Source of the DNA: Bacteroidota bacterium
GTDB lineage: Bacteria > Bacteroidota > Bacteroidia > Cytophagales > Cytophagaceae
Assembly (NCBI GenBank): GCA_023458555.1
Contig: JAEWYS010000004.1
Location: 186,001-250,000 of the forward strand
Reading direction: 5' to 3'
DNA length: 64,000 nucleotides
The first letter of the stretch is position 1. Each line of letters starts with the position of its first letter. Below the pieces are notes generated by a model. That model saw only the letters and a program-made list of their open reading frames with translations. It was not told the DNA's origin and did not search any database. A program made the translations under genes and the position numbers. Below, piece by piece: positions 34,809-44,462 of this stretch.

Positions 34809-36119
34809 ATGATTCTAATTCATGTACCTGAGATAACAAGCCGTGTTGAATATACCATGAACTATATTTTCGGGGAAATCCTGAAAATAAAATGTCAGCT
34901 CACAGACCAGGAAACTATTTTTTCCGACTGGAACGGAGCCCGATTTTCGTATGGCGCCGCTCCTGTCAGCAACGAGCCTTTCTTCCAGTCCCATCATCTG
35001 CTTTTTGAGAATTCTGTCAGTAGTCAGCATATTGAATTTATTCCATGGGAAGGATACAATGTGTTTTTCCCGGTCAAAAACGGATTATTGCCCTTTGATA
35101 TATTCGCGGCAACTTTTTATCTCATTTCCAGATATGAAGAATATCTTCCTCATCAGCGCGACAAGCACAACCGCTACAGTCACCAGGAAAGTGTTTGTTA
35201 TAAAGGGAAATTTCTCGAATATCCCGTAGTCAATATATGGGTATCCGCATTAAAAAAAATACTGGAAAAACATTATCCGAATCTGTTGATACCCCGGCCG
35301 GCATTCACATTTACTCCCACAATTGATATTGACAATGCATTTGCTTACCAGCATAAAGGCCTTTTACGCAACTCTGCCCAGTTATCCAGACATTTACTGT
35401 CCTTAAACTTTCGGCGGTTCAGAAAACGGTTCAAAGTTATGCTGCGGCTGGAACAGGATCCGTTCGACAGTTATGAAAAACAGTCCATGATTCATGAAAA
35501 GTATCATACAGAACCAAATTATTTTGTCCTCCTGGGGGATCTGTCAAAATATGACCGGAATCTGTCCCATACCAATTCGGGTTATCGGAAGATAATACAA
35601 GATCTCAGTACACAGGCCAAAGTCGGAATACATCCTTCATACAACTCCAATAAATCCTTTGACCAGCTGGCTCTTGAAAAAAGCCGTCTGGAAGAAATCA
35701 CCAATACTCCGGTCATTGCAAGCAGACAGCATTATCTTAAAATAAAACTACCGGAAACCTATCGTAATCTGATCAGGCTGGGCATAAAAGAAGACTATTC
35801 CATGGGATATGCAGCTACCGGCGGATATCGCGCCGGCACTTCCACACCCTTTTACTTTTTTGATCTGGAGAAAAATCAAAAAACCGATCTCAAAGTTATC
35901 CCTTTCGCATTTATGGATACCGGTATGAAAGTCTATATGAAAAAGAAAAGCAAAGAGGTAATCCCGTATGTAAAACAGCTAACTCATTCGCTGAGAGAAA
36001 CAGGTGGTCACCTCACTTATATATTTCACAATGAATCAATAGGTGGCAAAGGAATGTGGAAAAACTGGAACAATACCTACGAGGATATTATCCGTACACT
36101 ATTAACAGACAACAAATAA
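34809..36119 (+). CDS. Polysaccharide-deacetylase-like protein with N-terminal DUF7033-type domain
   Basis: A 436-residue protein. Residues about 1-150 form a domain of unknown function common ahead of deacetylases in Bacteroidetes (VEYTMNYIFGEIL, SYGAAP, FDIFAATFYLISRYEEYL). The C-terminal part has a NodB-like look: FTFTPTIDIDNAFAY (Asp pair), KVGIHPSYNSNKS (possible metal His) and AATGGYRAGTSTPFYFFD. No signal peptide, so cytoplasmic. It is followed 2 bases after its stop by a FemAB/GNAT-like gene. Divergent from the Wzi/RemB-like gene by about 120 bases, so it may belong to a surface-glycan cluster. The deacetylase activity is inferred, not demonstrated. Confidence 0.82.
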   Translation: MILIHVPEITSRVEYTMNYIFGEILKIKCQLTDQETIFSDWNGARFSYGAAPVSNEPFFQSHHLLFENSVSSQHIEFIPWEGYNVFFPVKNGLLPFDIFAATFYLISRYEEYLPHQRDKHNRYSHQESVCYKGKFLEYPVVNIWVSALKKILEKHYPNLLIPRPAFTFTPTIDIDNAFAYQHKGLLRNSAQLSRHLLSLNFRRFRKRFKVMLRLEQDPFDSYEKQSMIHEKYHTEPNYFVLLGDLSKYDRNLSHTNSGYRKIIQDLSTQAKVGIHPSYNSNKSFDQLALEKSRLEEITNTPVIASRQHYLKIKLPETYRNLIRLGIKEDYSMGYAATGGYRAGTSTPFYFFDLEKNQKTDLKVIPFAFMDTGMKVYMKKKSKEVIPYVKQLTHSLRETGGHLTYIFHNESIGGKGMWKNWNNTYEDIIRTLLTDNK

Positions 36120-36121
36120 GA

Positions 36122-37087
36122 ATGGTTAGGATTCTGCCGGCTCAGGATATTGACCCGCTTGAATGGGATCACTTTATTGACTCAAGCAGGCAGGCTAATA
36201 TCTATGCTCAGTACTGGTATCTCAGCACACTTACACCGGACTGGTATGCTGTCCACTTTCTGAAAAATGACAGGCTGATTGCTGTTATGCCTTATATAAC
36301 TGAACGAAAGCTTTTTCAGTCTTATATCAATACTCCGTTTGCCATTCAGCAGCTTGGTTTGTATACTCAGGGCGAAACATTGCCGGATATTGAAGATATC
36401 AGTCAGATGCTTGCCCAATGGCTGAAACGATATGCCTTTGTAAGCTATCGTTTTAATATTTCCAACACGTCGCAATTAGAACCTGCATTGGCAAAGTTGC
36501 CTGTTCGGAAACAGATCACACATCTTTTATCTCTGAATGAGCCATATAACATACTCTATGAAAATTTTTCTACCAATCATAAAAGGAATATCCGAAAAGC
36601 ATATAAAAACGGAATAATTACTCAGGAAGACAATGATCTTGATACCCTGATCCAGCTGTTTAAGCGCAGCAGAGAAGGCCTGTCCGGAATATATGATACC
36701 CTGCAATATATACACCTGAAAGACATATACAGATCAGGACGGCACCGAAATGCCTGCAGGATATATACTGCCCGTAATCCTGAAGGGAACATTATTGCAG
36801 GGGGACTCTTTCTTTTTTACAGACAATCAATTGTGTATGTTTTCGGAGCCTCAGCCGATGAAGGCCGGCAGACCGGAGCCATGGCAGCAGTTTTTGATCA
36901 TCTTATCCAGGACCATGCCCATAAAAATTTAACACTGGACTTTGAAGGCAGTCTTGTTCCTTCTCTCGCCAGGTTTTACAGAGGTTTTGGGGGCAAAGAA
37001 CATTCATTTCTTCATCTTTTCAATGACAAACGAAAATACCTAATAAAAATCAAGCAACTATTAGCACATGTTCATTCTCGCCAATAA
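36122..37087 (+). CDS. GNAT/FemAB-like acyltransferase
   Basis: About 321 residues from the ATG at 36122, directly after the previous stop codon; a frame from 36056 would overlap the neighbour. A tandem GNAT-fold protein of the FemAB/CelD type: WDHFIDSSRQANIYAQYWYL at the start, FSTNHKRNIRKAYKNGI near 165, AGGLFLFYRQSIVYVFGASAD near 243 and LTLDFEGSLVPSLARFYRGFGG near 285. Such enzymes transfer aminoacyl or acyl groups to peptidoglycan, lipid or glycan substrates. It is coupled with the deacetylase-like gene and overlaps upp by 20 bases. Substrate unknown. Confidence 0.82.
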   Translation: MVRILPAQDIDPLEWDHFIDSSRQANIYAQYWYLSTLTPDWYAVHFLKNDRLIAVMPYITERKLFQSYINTPFAIQQLGLYTQGETLPDIEDISQMLAQWLKRYAFVSYRFNISNTSQLEPALAKLPVRKQITHLLSLNEPYNILYENFSTNHKRNIRKAYKNGIITQEDNDLDTLIQLFKRSREGLSGIYDTLQYIHLKDIYRSGRHRNACRIYTARNPEGNIIAGGLFLFYRQSIVYVFGASADEGRQTGAMAAVFDHLIQDHAHKNLTLDFEGSLVPSLARFYRGFGGKEHSFLHLFNDKRKYLIKIKQLLAHVHSRQ

Positions 37088-37715
37088 ATCCTCCGTTGCC
37101 AATATATATATCAACGAACTTCGCGATATTTCCATCCAGACCGACCAGCTGCGTTTCCGAAGAAATATGGAGCGTATCGGTGAAATTCTGGCTTATGAGA
37201 TTTCCCAGACATTTCCTTACAAAAAAAATCAGATTGACACCCCTTTGGCCACTACAGAAGGAGTAATATTTGATCAGGACATAATTCTTGGTACAATTCT
37301 CAGAGCAGGCATTCCTTTTCATCAAGGCTTCCTTAACGTTTTTGACAAAGCCGAAAATGCTTTTGTAGCGTCCTACCGTCATGTTACAGACGAAAAAGGC
37401 TCTTTTGAGATCAAAACCGGGTACTGTATTTCACCGGGACTCACTGGTAAAATACTGATTCTTGCAGATCCGATGCTGGCTACCGGGCAATCTCTTTATC
37501 TTGCCTGGAAAACCCTGACTGACAAATACGGTATACCGGCACACACCCATATTGCTTCCATTATCGCAAGTAAAGCCGGAATTGAATATATCCGTCAGCA
37601 TATACCAGATGCTTCACTTTGGTTCGGTGCGGTAGATGATCACCTTAATTCCAAATCCTATATAGTACCCGGACTGGGTGATGCCGGTGATCTTGCTTAT
37701 GGTACAAAACTATAA
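37068..37715 (+). CDS. upp: Uracil phosphoribosyltransferase
   Basis: A 215-residue type I phosphoribosyltransferase salvaging uracil to UMP. The PRPP-binding loop is ILADPMLATGQSL; the uracil-contacting region is GLGDAGDLAYGTKL at the C-terminus, and LGTILRAGIPFHQGF is the loop holding the pyrophosphate. It overlaps the end of the acyltransferase gene by 20 bases, unexpected for a nucleotide-salvage gene, and is the last gene before a short gap. Acts in the cytoplasm. Confidence 0.95.
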   Translation: MFILANKSSVANIYINELRDISIQTDQLRFRRNMERIGEILAYEISQTFPYKKNQIDTPLATTEGVIFDQDIILGTILRAGIPFHQGFLNVFDKAENAFVASYRHVTDEKGSFEIKTGYCISPGLTGKILILADPMLATGQSLYLAWKTLTDKYGIPAHTHIASIIASKAGIEYIRQHIPDASLWFGAVDDHLNSKSYIVPGLGDAGDLAYGTKL

Positions 37716-37812
37716 AAGCCGGTCGGCATCATAATTCTGTGTAGACAATTAAACCTTTTATTGCATTTATGCATTAACAATACATCAATCCTGACTACAA
37801 TTAAACAGCTTA

Positions 37813-38277
37813 ATGTTATTAACCCTGCTCAACCGGCTAAGTAAATACCTGATTGTTTATTTTACCGGAATATTCAAATTTGTTCCCGCTCCTCTGATAG
37901 CCCTATATCAAAATCTGACCATTCTCGAAGCCACTTTACTTACTACCCTGGGAACAATGACCACAGTAGTTACTCTGACTATGGCCGGGGAACGTTTCAG
38001 GAAGTACATCCTCAAAAAGTTTTTCAGGAAACGAAAATTATTTACCCCTGGCAATCGAAAAAAAGTACGGTTTATCCGGAAATATGGTATCAAAGGCGTA
38101 GCTTTTCTCACTCCTGTTGTTTTTGGTCCGGTCATCGGAGCATTGCTGGCTTCTACATTAGGAGCTGCCAAGCACAAGATATTTTTATCCATGCTGGTTT
38201 GTTGTCTTTTCTGGGCCTTTGTTCTGTCTCTTATTTTTGACCAGTCTCTCGCTTTCTGGAGCTTTCTGCAACACTAA
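37813..38277 (+). CDS. Small polytopic membrane protein
   Basis: A 154-residue protein with about four hydrophobic segments (LIVYFTGIFKFVPAPLIALYQ, ILEATLLTTLGTMTTVVTLTMAG, GIKGVAFLTPVVFGPVIGALLAS, IFLSMLVCCLFWAFVLSLIF) and a basic central loop (RKYILKKFFRKRKL). The GPVIGALLASTLGA stretch is like that of small multidrug-export or YqaA-type proteins, but no motif is decisive. Function unknown. It starts 97 bases after upp. Confidence 0.65.
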   Translation: MLLTLLNRLSKYLIVYFTGIFKFVPAPLIALYQNLTILEATLLTTLGTMTTVVTLTMAGERFRKYILKKFFRKRKLFTPGNRKKVRFIRKYGIKGVAFLTPVVFGPVIGALLASTLGAAKHKIFLSMLVCCLFWAFVLSLIFDQSLAFWSFLQH

Positions 38278-38440
38278 GTCCTGTTAACATTCCATAATTC
38301 AGTTTTTTGTTGAAAAAAAGACAAAAATTATCAGATTATTTTTCCTGTTTATACGTATAAGAGGGCGTCAGGGACAACTATCTCTTTTTTGCACGAAGAC
38401 AATACATCTGATCCATTCAGTGTATAAATAAAATACTAAA

Positions 38441-40471
38441 ATGAATTTCAAAAAGGCAGCATATACGTATTCTTTTTGGCTGGCAATCTGCTTCTGGAGC
38501 TTTTCCTCTGTTGCTCAGACTGATTCTGTTGCACTAAAAAAAGCAGACCGATTATATGAAAGCGGCGATATCAAAGAAGCACTGAAAACATACACATCCG
38601 TTATCGCCAAAGACTCCAACAATCTCAGAGCTAATTTTATGGCCGGAATATGCTATATCGAGTCAATAAACAAAGCCCGATCTCTTTCCTATTTTAAGAA
38701 AGCATACGAATTATCTCCACCCGTATCACCAAAGATCCTTTACTATATTGCTTATGCCAACCATCTGGGCTACCAGTTTGATACAGCCATTGACCACTAT
38801 AATCAGTATCTGAATACCCTCGCAGACAAAGCAAACACCAGCTTGTCTGCCAGAGAAAAAAAAGATGAAAGGATAAAAACCCTTAAGCAGATTGCGGAAT
38901 GTGAAACAGGTAAGCAGCTCGTCGCCAATCCTGATACAGGTGTAAAAATCCGGAATCTGGGCCCCACAATCAATTCAGTCTATCCCGATTATGGCCCAAT
39001 TATCACACCTGATGAAAAATATCTGTACTTTACTTCAAAACGGGAAGGTTCTACCGGTGGAATGAAGGACCGGAAAACAGACTTCTTTGAAGATATCTAC
39101 TTTAGCGAGCATACCGATAGCGGCTGGACTATCCCCCAGGCTCTGGACTCTGCGATTAATACGGACTTGCATGAATCATGCATAGCCATCTCTGCTGACG
39201 GAACAGAGCTCTATCTGTACATCGACAATGATCAGTACAAGGGAGACATTTTTCATTCAAGAATGATCGGAAATACATGGACCAAACCCCAGCCATTCAG
39301 TATCATGATCAATACTGAGCATATAGAAAACTCAATGACGCTCAGCCAGGACGGGCTAACCCTTTTCTTTTCCAGCAATAAGCCTGGTGGTATTGGCGGA
39401 AAAGACATCTATATGTCCAAAAAGAAAAAAAACGGGGGATGGGAAACACCTCAGAATCTCGGATATGACATCAATACCGAGTACGATGAAGAAGGCCCTT
39501 TTCTCGCAGCAGATGGCAAAACCATGTACTTTAGCTCCAAAGGGCATGCCGGCATGGGTGGCTATGATCTGTTCAAATCGGTTTATGACAGTGCATCTCA
39601 AAAATGGTCTGCTCCCGAAAACCTGGGATACCCGATCAACTCAACAGATGACGATATATACTTTGTTCTGGCTGGCAGTGGCAAGTACGGTTACTTTGCT
39701 TCTGTAAAAGAAGATGGAATGGGTGATCTGGATATATACAGAATTCTCATGCCCGGCTTTGCCGAAGAAGATACGTTACTCCTTGCCATGGCTGACTCTG
39801 CAAGCCTAGAAGAAACAGACAGCCTTTCATTGATGCTCATCGCATCTGCTGTAGAGCTGCACATTAATGTATTTGACAGAGACAATAGCCTTCCGCTCGA
39901 TGCAAAAATCGAGGTCTTTTCTGAAAAAGGCAAATTCTTATACAAAGGACAGACGAAAAATGGCAGCCTGAAGCTTCCCATTAAAGAAAATGATCCCCGA
40001 AATCTTCTTGTTGCTTTACAAAAAGATGGCTATATCTTTAAGACTGTTACTATCAATGTACCCGCTCCCGAAGAGTTTAAGCAGATTGTTGAGAAGCCCA
40101 TCTTTATGGATAAGGTAGCTGTCGGGGTCCGAACGATACTCAGCAATATCTATTTTGATTTTGACATGGCAACCCTCAAATCCAGCTCCGATATCGAGCT
40201 CCACAAGTTAAGACGTCTGCTTGCCGAGAATCCCACATTAAAAATCCGTATTGACGGTCATACAGACAATATAGGGTCTGTCCAGTATAATAAGGAGCTT
40301 TCTCATCGCAGGGCAAAGGCCGTAGTGACCTGGCTGATTAATCATGGTATCGCGGCAGGAAGACTTTCTGCCAAGGGCTATGGACAGGAGGTACCACTGG
40401 CAAGTAATGATGATGAAGAAGAAGGAAGAGAACTAAACAGAAGAACAGAATTCGTTATTCTGGAATATTAA
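38441..40471 (+). CDS. TPR-PD40-OmpA outer-membrane protein (PorE-like layout)
   Basis: A 676-residue exported protein. A signal peptide ends SSVAQ near residue 28. TPR repeats cover about 30-150 (ADRLYESGDIKEALKTYTS). A PD40 beta-propeller spans about 180-430 (YPDYGPIITPDEKYLYFTSKREG, then repeated blades with G..DIY.S and DGLTLFFSSNKPGGIGG-type strands). A carboxypeptidase-regulatory-like beta domain lies near 470-545. The OmpA peptidoglycan-binding domain is at about 569-676 (IYFDFDMATL, IDGHTDNIGS, LSHRRAKAV, GYGQEVPLASN). This is the domain order of PorE, the T9SS protein that ties the machinery to peptidoglycan, though PorE is a lipoprotein and this has no lipobox. Confidence 0.85.
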   Translation: MNFKKAAYTYSFWLAICFWSFSSVAQTDSVALKKADRLYESGDIKEALKTYTSVIAKDSNNLRANFMAGICYIESINKARSLSYFKKAYELSPPVSPKILYYIAYANHLGYQFDTAIDHYNQYLNTLADKANTSLSAREKKDERIKTLKQIAECETGKQLVANPDTGVKIRNLGPTINSVYPDYGPIITPDEKYLYFTSKREGSTGGMKDRKTDFFEDIYFSEHTDSGWTIPQALDSAINTDLHESCIAISADGTELYLYIDNDQYKGDIFHSRMIGNTWTKPQPFSIMINTEHIENSMTLSQDGLTLFFSSNKPGGIGGKDIYMSKKKKNGGWETPQNLGYDINTEYDEEGPFLAADGKTMYFSSKGHAGMGGYDLFKSVYDSASQKWSAPENLGYPINSTDDDIYFVLAGSGKYGYFASVKEDGMGDLDIYRILMPGFAEEDTLLLAMADSASLEETDSLSLMLIASAVELHINVFDRDNSLPLDAKIEVFSEKGKFLYKGQTKNGSLKLPIKENDPRNLLVALQKDGYIFKTVTINVPAPEEFKQIVEKPIFMDKVAVGVRTILSNIYFDFDMATLKSSSDIELHKLRRLLAENPTLKIRIDGHTDNIGSVQYNKELSHRRAKAVVTWLINHGIAAGRLSAKGYGQEVPLASNDDEEEGRELNRRTEFVILEY

Positions 40472-40499
40472 TCCGGTTGGCTCCACTATAATAAAAAAA

Positions 40500-40539
40500 T
40501 ATGAAGCTCTTTTACTGATCTGTGTAAAAGAGCTTCATA
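40500..40539. terminator. Bidirectional terminator between convergent genes
   Basis: Bases 40500-40515 pair perfectly with 40524-40539 (16 bp, 8-base loop) followed by a T-rich stretch. It lies between the OmpA-like gene (plus) and uvrA (minus). Confidence 0.85.
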
Positions 40540-40576
40540 CTTTTCCGCCTGGTTTGTATCTTGCGCTGCGATCTTC

Positions 40577-43399
40577 TTACAGCTTTCCTTTTAAAAATGA
40601 AGCTGTGTAATTACCCTCCAACTGCACCATATCTTCCGGAGTCCCTTCAAACGTCACATATCCTCCTTTATCCCCGCCTTCAGGTCCCATATCTATAATC
40701 CAGTCAGCACATTTGATCACTTCCATATTATGCTCAATAATTATAAGCGTATTGCCCTGTTCAACCAGCGCATTCATTGCATATAAAAGCTTTTTTATAT
40801 CCTGAAAATGGAGGCCGGTAGTTGGCTCATCAAATATAAAAATGGTATTTTCTGTTTTCTCACCTACACTCAGATACGACGCCAGCTTGACCCGTTGCGC
40901 CTCCCCGCCACTCAGTGTATTGGATGATTGTCCGAGTCGTACATAGCCCAGTCCCACATCATTCAGCGGCTTTAGCTTCTCAATTATTCTGGGCTTATCC
41001 GCAAAAAAGCTCATAGCATCTTCTACAGTCATATCGAGTATTTCCGTAATATTTTTCTCCTTGTAGAGCACCTCAAGGACTTCCTGCTTAAATCGTTTCC
41101 CCTGGCACCCCTCACACTGCAGGAAAATATCTGCCATAAACTGCATTTCTATTTTGACTGTCCCCTCCCCCTGACACAGTTCGCAACGACCACCATCAAT
41201 ATTAAAACTAAAGTGTCCGGGTTTGTATCCTCTGGTTTTGGCAAGCGGCTGGTCTGCGTAAAGACTGCGAATCAGATCATATGCCTTGACATAAGTCACC
41301 GGATTGGAGCGGCTCGACTTGCCAATCGGATTCTGATCCACATATTCAATATCCTTTACTATTTTCAGTGCCCCATCCAATCGTTCAAACTTACCGGTTG
41401 CATCAGCCATACCGCCAAGATATTTTTTCACCGCCGGATATAATACTTTTTTAATGAGCGTTGATTTGCCGGAACCACTTACTCCTGTTATCACACTAAG
41501 AGCATTGAGCGGAAAACGGACATCAACTTTTTTGAGATTATTTTCTCTGGCTCCTTTTACTTCAATGTATTCCGACCATTTTCTTCTGCTGACAGGAGTT
41601 TCTACGCGATCTTTATTATGTAAAAAAGCAGCTGTGCAGGATCCGCTAATCAGCCCCATGTCTTCCAGTTTACCCTGATAGATAAGCTTACCACCATAGG
41701 AACCGGCACCCGGACCTATATCAATCAGCTGATCAGCAGCCCGCATAATTTCTTCTTCATGCTCCACCACTATAACACTATTGCCAAGATTACGAAGGTG
41801 CTCCAGCACCACAATGAGCTTTTCTGTATCTCTGGGATGCAGTCCGATACTTGGCTCATCCAGAATATACATTGAACCTACTAAGGCGCTGCCCAGTGAA
41901 GTAGCCAGTTTTATCCGCTGAAACTCTCCACCGCTCAATGTGCTTGACAAACGGTTTAAGGTCAGATACCCCAACCCTACTTTATCAAGATAATCAAGGC
42001 GGCTTACAATTTCCTTCAGAATACGTCCGGCCACCTGCTGTTCATAACCGGAAAGCTGTATGCTATCAATCAGGTTTCTGACTTCATTGACCGGTTTCAA
42101 AACCAGATCAATAATCGAATACCCTCCGATTTTTACATATCCGGCATCTTTTCTCAATCTGGATCCCTTACAATCCGGACAAACTGTGCGGCCTCTGTAT
42201 CGGCTGAGCATAACACGATACTGAATCTTGAAAGTCTGTGACTCCAGATATTGAAAAAACTCATGTAAGCCTTTGAAATATTCGTTACCATTCCATAGCA
42301 GATCCATCTGTTTCCCGTCAAGATCCGCTATGCTCCGATGAATAGGAAAATCAAATCGTATTCCATCCCGAATCAGCGGTGTAAGCCATTCCTGCATCTT
42401 TTCGCTTCGCCATGGAGCAATGGCCCCCTCATAAACCGAAAGTCCCCTGTCCGGAAATACCAGATCCTCGTCTATGCCCAGCACATGCCCAAACCCTTCG
42501 CATGTTTTACAAGCGCCATAGGGATTATTAAAACTAAACAGATTAATAGAAGGAACTTCAAACTGCATCCCATCCAGCTCAAACCGGTCAGAGAAATGAA
42601 ACATTCCCTTTTCGGGGATCTGCACATGACATTCTCCCTCACCCTCATAAAAAGCTGTCTGCACAGAATCCGCTATTCTGAATTGCTCTTCTTCCTCTTC
42701 CTTCCTTACACTTCCCCTGTCTATCAGAATACTAATATCCAGCGACTTGTTTACTTCTTCTTCCTTTTCCAGCAGCTCTTCAATAAAACGGACTTCCCCG
42801 TCGAGCAATACTCTTGCAAATCCTTTATTGAGTAAAAGATTCAGCTCCTCCAGTCTGGACCGGCCCTGTTTTACTTTCAGCGGAGCTGATACAATAAAGC
42901 GTGTTCCTTCTTCCTGAGAGATAATAAAATTAACTACATCCGATACCGAATGCTTCTTCACCTCAAGACCTGAAACCGGCGAAAGGGTTTTGCCGATTCT
43001 TGCAAACAATAGTTTCAGATAATCATATATTTCCGTAGTAGTCCCTACAGTTGACCGTGGATTCCGGGTATTTACCTTTTGCTCAATGGCAATAGCCGGC
43101 GATACCCCCCGGATATAGTCAACTTCCGGCTTTTCCATCCTGCCCAGAAACTGCCGGGCATAACTGTTAAGGCTTTCCACATACATCCGCTGACCTTCCG
43201 CAAAGAGCGTATCAAAAGCAAGCGAAGATTTTCCTGATCCCGATACTCCCGTGATAACCACCAGCTTATTCCTTGGAATCGCAACATCTATATTTTTTAA
43301 GTTGTTTCCTCTGGCACCTTTTATAATAATATAGTGTTTAGGATCTAGTGTGTCGAAATCAGTAGGGAGGTTACCTTTAATCGTATCAGTTGTATTCAT
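40577..43399 (-). CDS. uvrA: Excinuclease ABC subunit A
   Basis: A 940-residue DNA-damage recognition ATPase of nucleotide-excision repair. Two ABC modules are visible: Walker A GVSGSGKSSLAF near residue 52 and GVSGSGKSTLI near 645, with signatures LSGGEFQRIKLATSLG and LSGGEAQRVKLASYL, and Walker B ILDEPSIGLHPRD and FDEPTTGLH. Zinc modules are CPDCKGSRL and CELCQGEGTVKIE...CEGC. Length is typical. UvrA works with UvrB and UvrC, whose genes are not in this window. Divergent from the sigma-factor gene with 221 bases between them. Confidence 0.98.
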   Translation of the reverse strand: MNTTDTIKGNLPTDFDTLDPKHYIIIKGARGNNLKNIDVAIPRNKLVVITGVSGSGKSSLAFDTLFAEGQRMYVESLNSYARQFLGRMEKPEVDYIRGVSPAIAIEQKVNTRNPRSTVGTTTEIYDYLKLLFARIGKTLSPVSGLEVKKHSVSDVVNFIISQEEGTRFIVSAPLKVKQGRSRLEELNLLLNKGFARVLLDGEVRFIEELLEKEEEVNKSLDISILIDRGSVRKEEEEEQFRIADSVQTAFYEGEGECHVQIPEKGMFHFSDRFELDGMQFEVPSINLFSFNNPYGACKTCEGFGHVLGIDEDLVFPDRGLSVYEGAIAPWRSEKMQEWLTPLIRDGIRFDFPIHRSIADLDGKQMDLLWNGNEYFKGLHEFFQYLESQTFKIQYRVMLSRYRGRTVCPDCKGSRLRKDAGYVKIGGYSIIDLVLKPVNEVRNLIDSIQLSGYEQQVAGRILKEIVSRLDYLDKVGLGYLTLNRLSSTLSGGEFQRIKLATSLGSALVGSMYILDEPSIGLHPRDTEKLIVVLEHLRNLGNSVIVVEHEEEIMRAADQLIDIGPGAGSYGGKLIYQGKLEDMGLISGSCTAAFLHNKDRVETPVSRRKWSEYIEVKGARENNLKKVDVRFPLNALSVITGVSGSGKSTLIKKVLYPAVKKYLGGMADATGKFERLDGALKIVKDIEYVDQNPIGKSSRSNPVTYVKAYDLIRSLYADQPLAKTRGYKPGHFSFNIDGGRCELCQGEGTVKIEMQFMADIFLQCEGCQGKRFKQEVLEVLYKEKNITEILDMTVEDAMSFFADKPRIIEKLKPLNDVGLGYVRLGQSSNTLSGGEAQRVKLASYLSVGEKTENTIFIFDEPTTGLHFQDIKKLLYAMNALVEQGNTLIIIEHNMEVIKCADWIIDMGPEGGDKGGYVTFEGTPEDMVQLEGNYTASFLKGKL

Positions 43400-43620
43400 T
43401 AATATCTTTTTAAGAAGATGGAGCCTAAGTTAGCAAAACAAGTTTTGATAGGAAAAAGTATTTGTGTTTTGAAATTATTTTTATCGCAACTGTTTTGAAA
43501 AGTCAGTAATTCTTATTAAATTATTCATAGTGTTCTTTTACAGTATGATCATTACGGATCTAAAGCTATTGTTTCACTCTAAACCCTACAATATGATATA
43601 AAGCTCTACGTTTACTAAAT

Positions 43621-44235
43621 GTGACAATCAAAATGAAAGACAGCAGAAGAATCACTGATGCCGAACTGGTAACTCAGTACATTAAAGGAAACGAAGCAGC
43701 TTTTGCCCAACTACTTAAAAGACACAAGGCCAAAGTCTATACCACTATTTATCTGATTGTCAAGGATCAGTATATAGCGGAAGATCTGATGCAGGATACA
43801 TTTATCAAGGCCGTTAACAAATTAAAGTCAGGCAGCTACAATGAAGAAGGGAAATTCCTTCCCTGGATCATCCGGATCTCCCACAATCTTGCCATTGACT
43901 ATTTCCGCAAAGCCAAGCGCTATCCCACCATTGTCATGGAAGATGGTTCAAACGTCTTCAATTCTCTTGAATTCTCCGAAGACTCCATGGAGAATATCCG
44001 AATAAAAAATGAAACACATACCTTGCTGCGCGAGTTAATCAAAACTCTTCCCGAAGCCCAGAAAGAAGTACTTCTCATGAGGCATTACGGAGAAATGAGC
44101 TTTCAGGAGATCGCTGATGCGACCGGAGTCAGTATCAATACTGCCCTTGGAAGAATGAGGTATGCGCTGATCAACCTTCGCAAAAAACTCGAAAATAAGA
44201 ATATAGCCTATGATAAAAACTTTTACCCGGAATGA
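43621..44235 (+). CDS. ECF-type RNA polymerase sigma factor
   Basis: A 204-residue sigma-70 family protein of the extracytoplasmic-function group, with only regions 2 and 4. Region 2 reads AFAQLLKRHKAKVYTTIYLIVKD, DLMQDTFIKA and WIIRISHNLAIDYFRKAKR (residues 25-102). Region 4 reads LPEAQKEVLLMRHYGEMSFQEIADATGVSINTALGRMRYAL (residues 142-182). The start is GTG here; an ATG at 43633 (MKDSRRITDAEL) is equally plausible. No anti-sigma gene with a membrane segment is adjacent; instead a 77-residue protein overlaps its end by 26 bases. It probably directs transcription in response to an unknown signal. Confidence 0.93.
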   Translation: MTIKMKDSRRITDAELVTQYIKGNEAAFAQLLKRHKAKVYTTIYLIVKDQYIAEDLMQDTFIKAVNKLKSGSYNEEGKFLPWIIRISHNLAIDYFRKAKRYPTIVMEDGSNVFNSLEFSEDSMENIRIKNETHTLLRELIKTLPEAQKEVLLMRHYGEMSFQEIADATGVSINTALGRMRYALINLRKKLENKNIAYDKNFYPE

Positions 44236-44443
44236 CGTTTTAAGATACATGTATGACGACTTAGAACCCGATGAAAAACAGGCCATCGGCAACGCAATGA
44301 TCCTGAGTTCCGATCTGATGGATTTCTATTTTCAATCGCTTGCCGTTACGGATCGTCTTTCGCTGATCAGCAAAGATCCATCTGATAAAAGCATTGAGCG
44401 CATACTTGATTATTCAAGATCTTTCATTTGTAATTCTGTTTAG
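44210..44443 (+). CDS. Small protein coupled to the sigma factor
   Basis: A 77-residue protein starting 26 bases before the sigma-factor stop, so the two are translationally coupled. It has no membrane segment; the N-terminal part (NDVLRYMYDDLEPDEKQAIGNAM) resembles the helical N-terminus of zinc-free anti-sigma domains that bind sigma region 2. The rest is helical with DPSDKSIERILDYSRSF. The position and size suggest a regulator of the sigma factor, but no such activity is shown. A terminator follows 20 bases after. Confidence 0.75.
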   Translation: MIKTFTRNDVLRYMYDDLEPDEKQAIGNAMILSSDLMDFYFQSLAVTDRLSLISKDPSDKSIERILDYSRSFICNSV

Positions 44444-44462
44444 TACAGGAAATTAAATTCTG

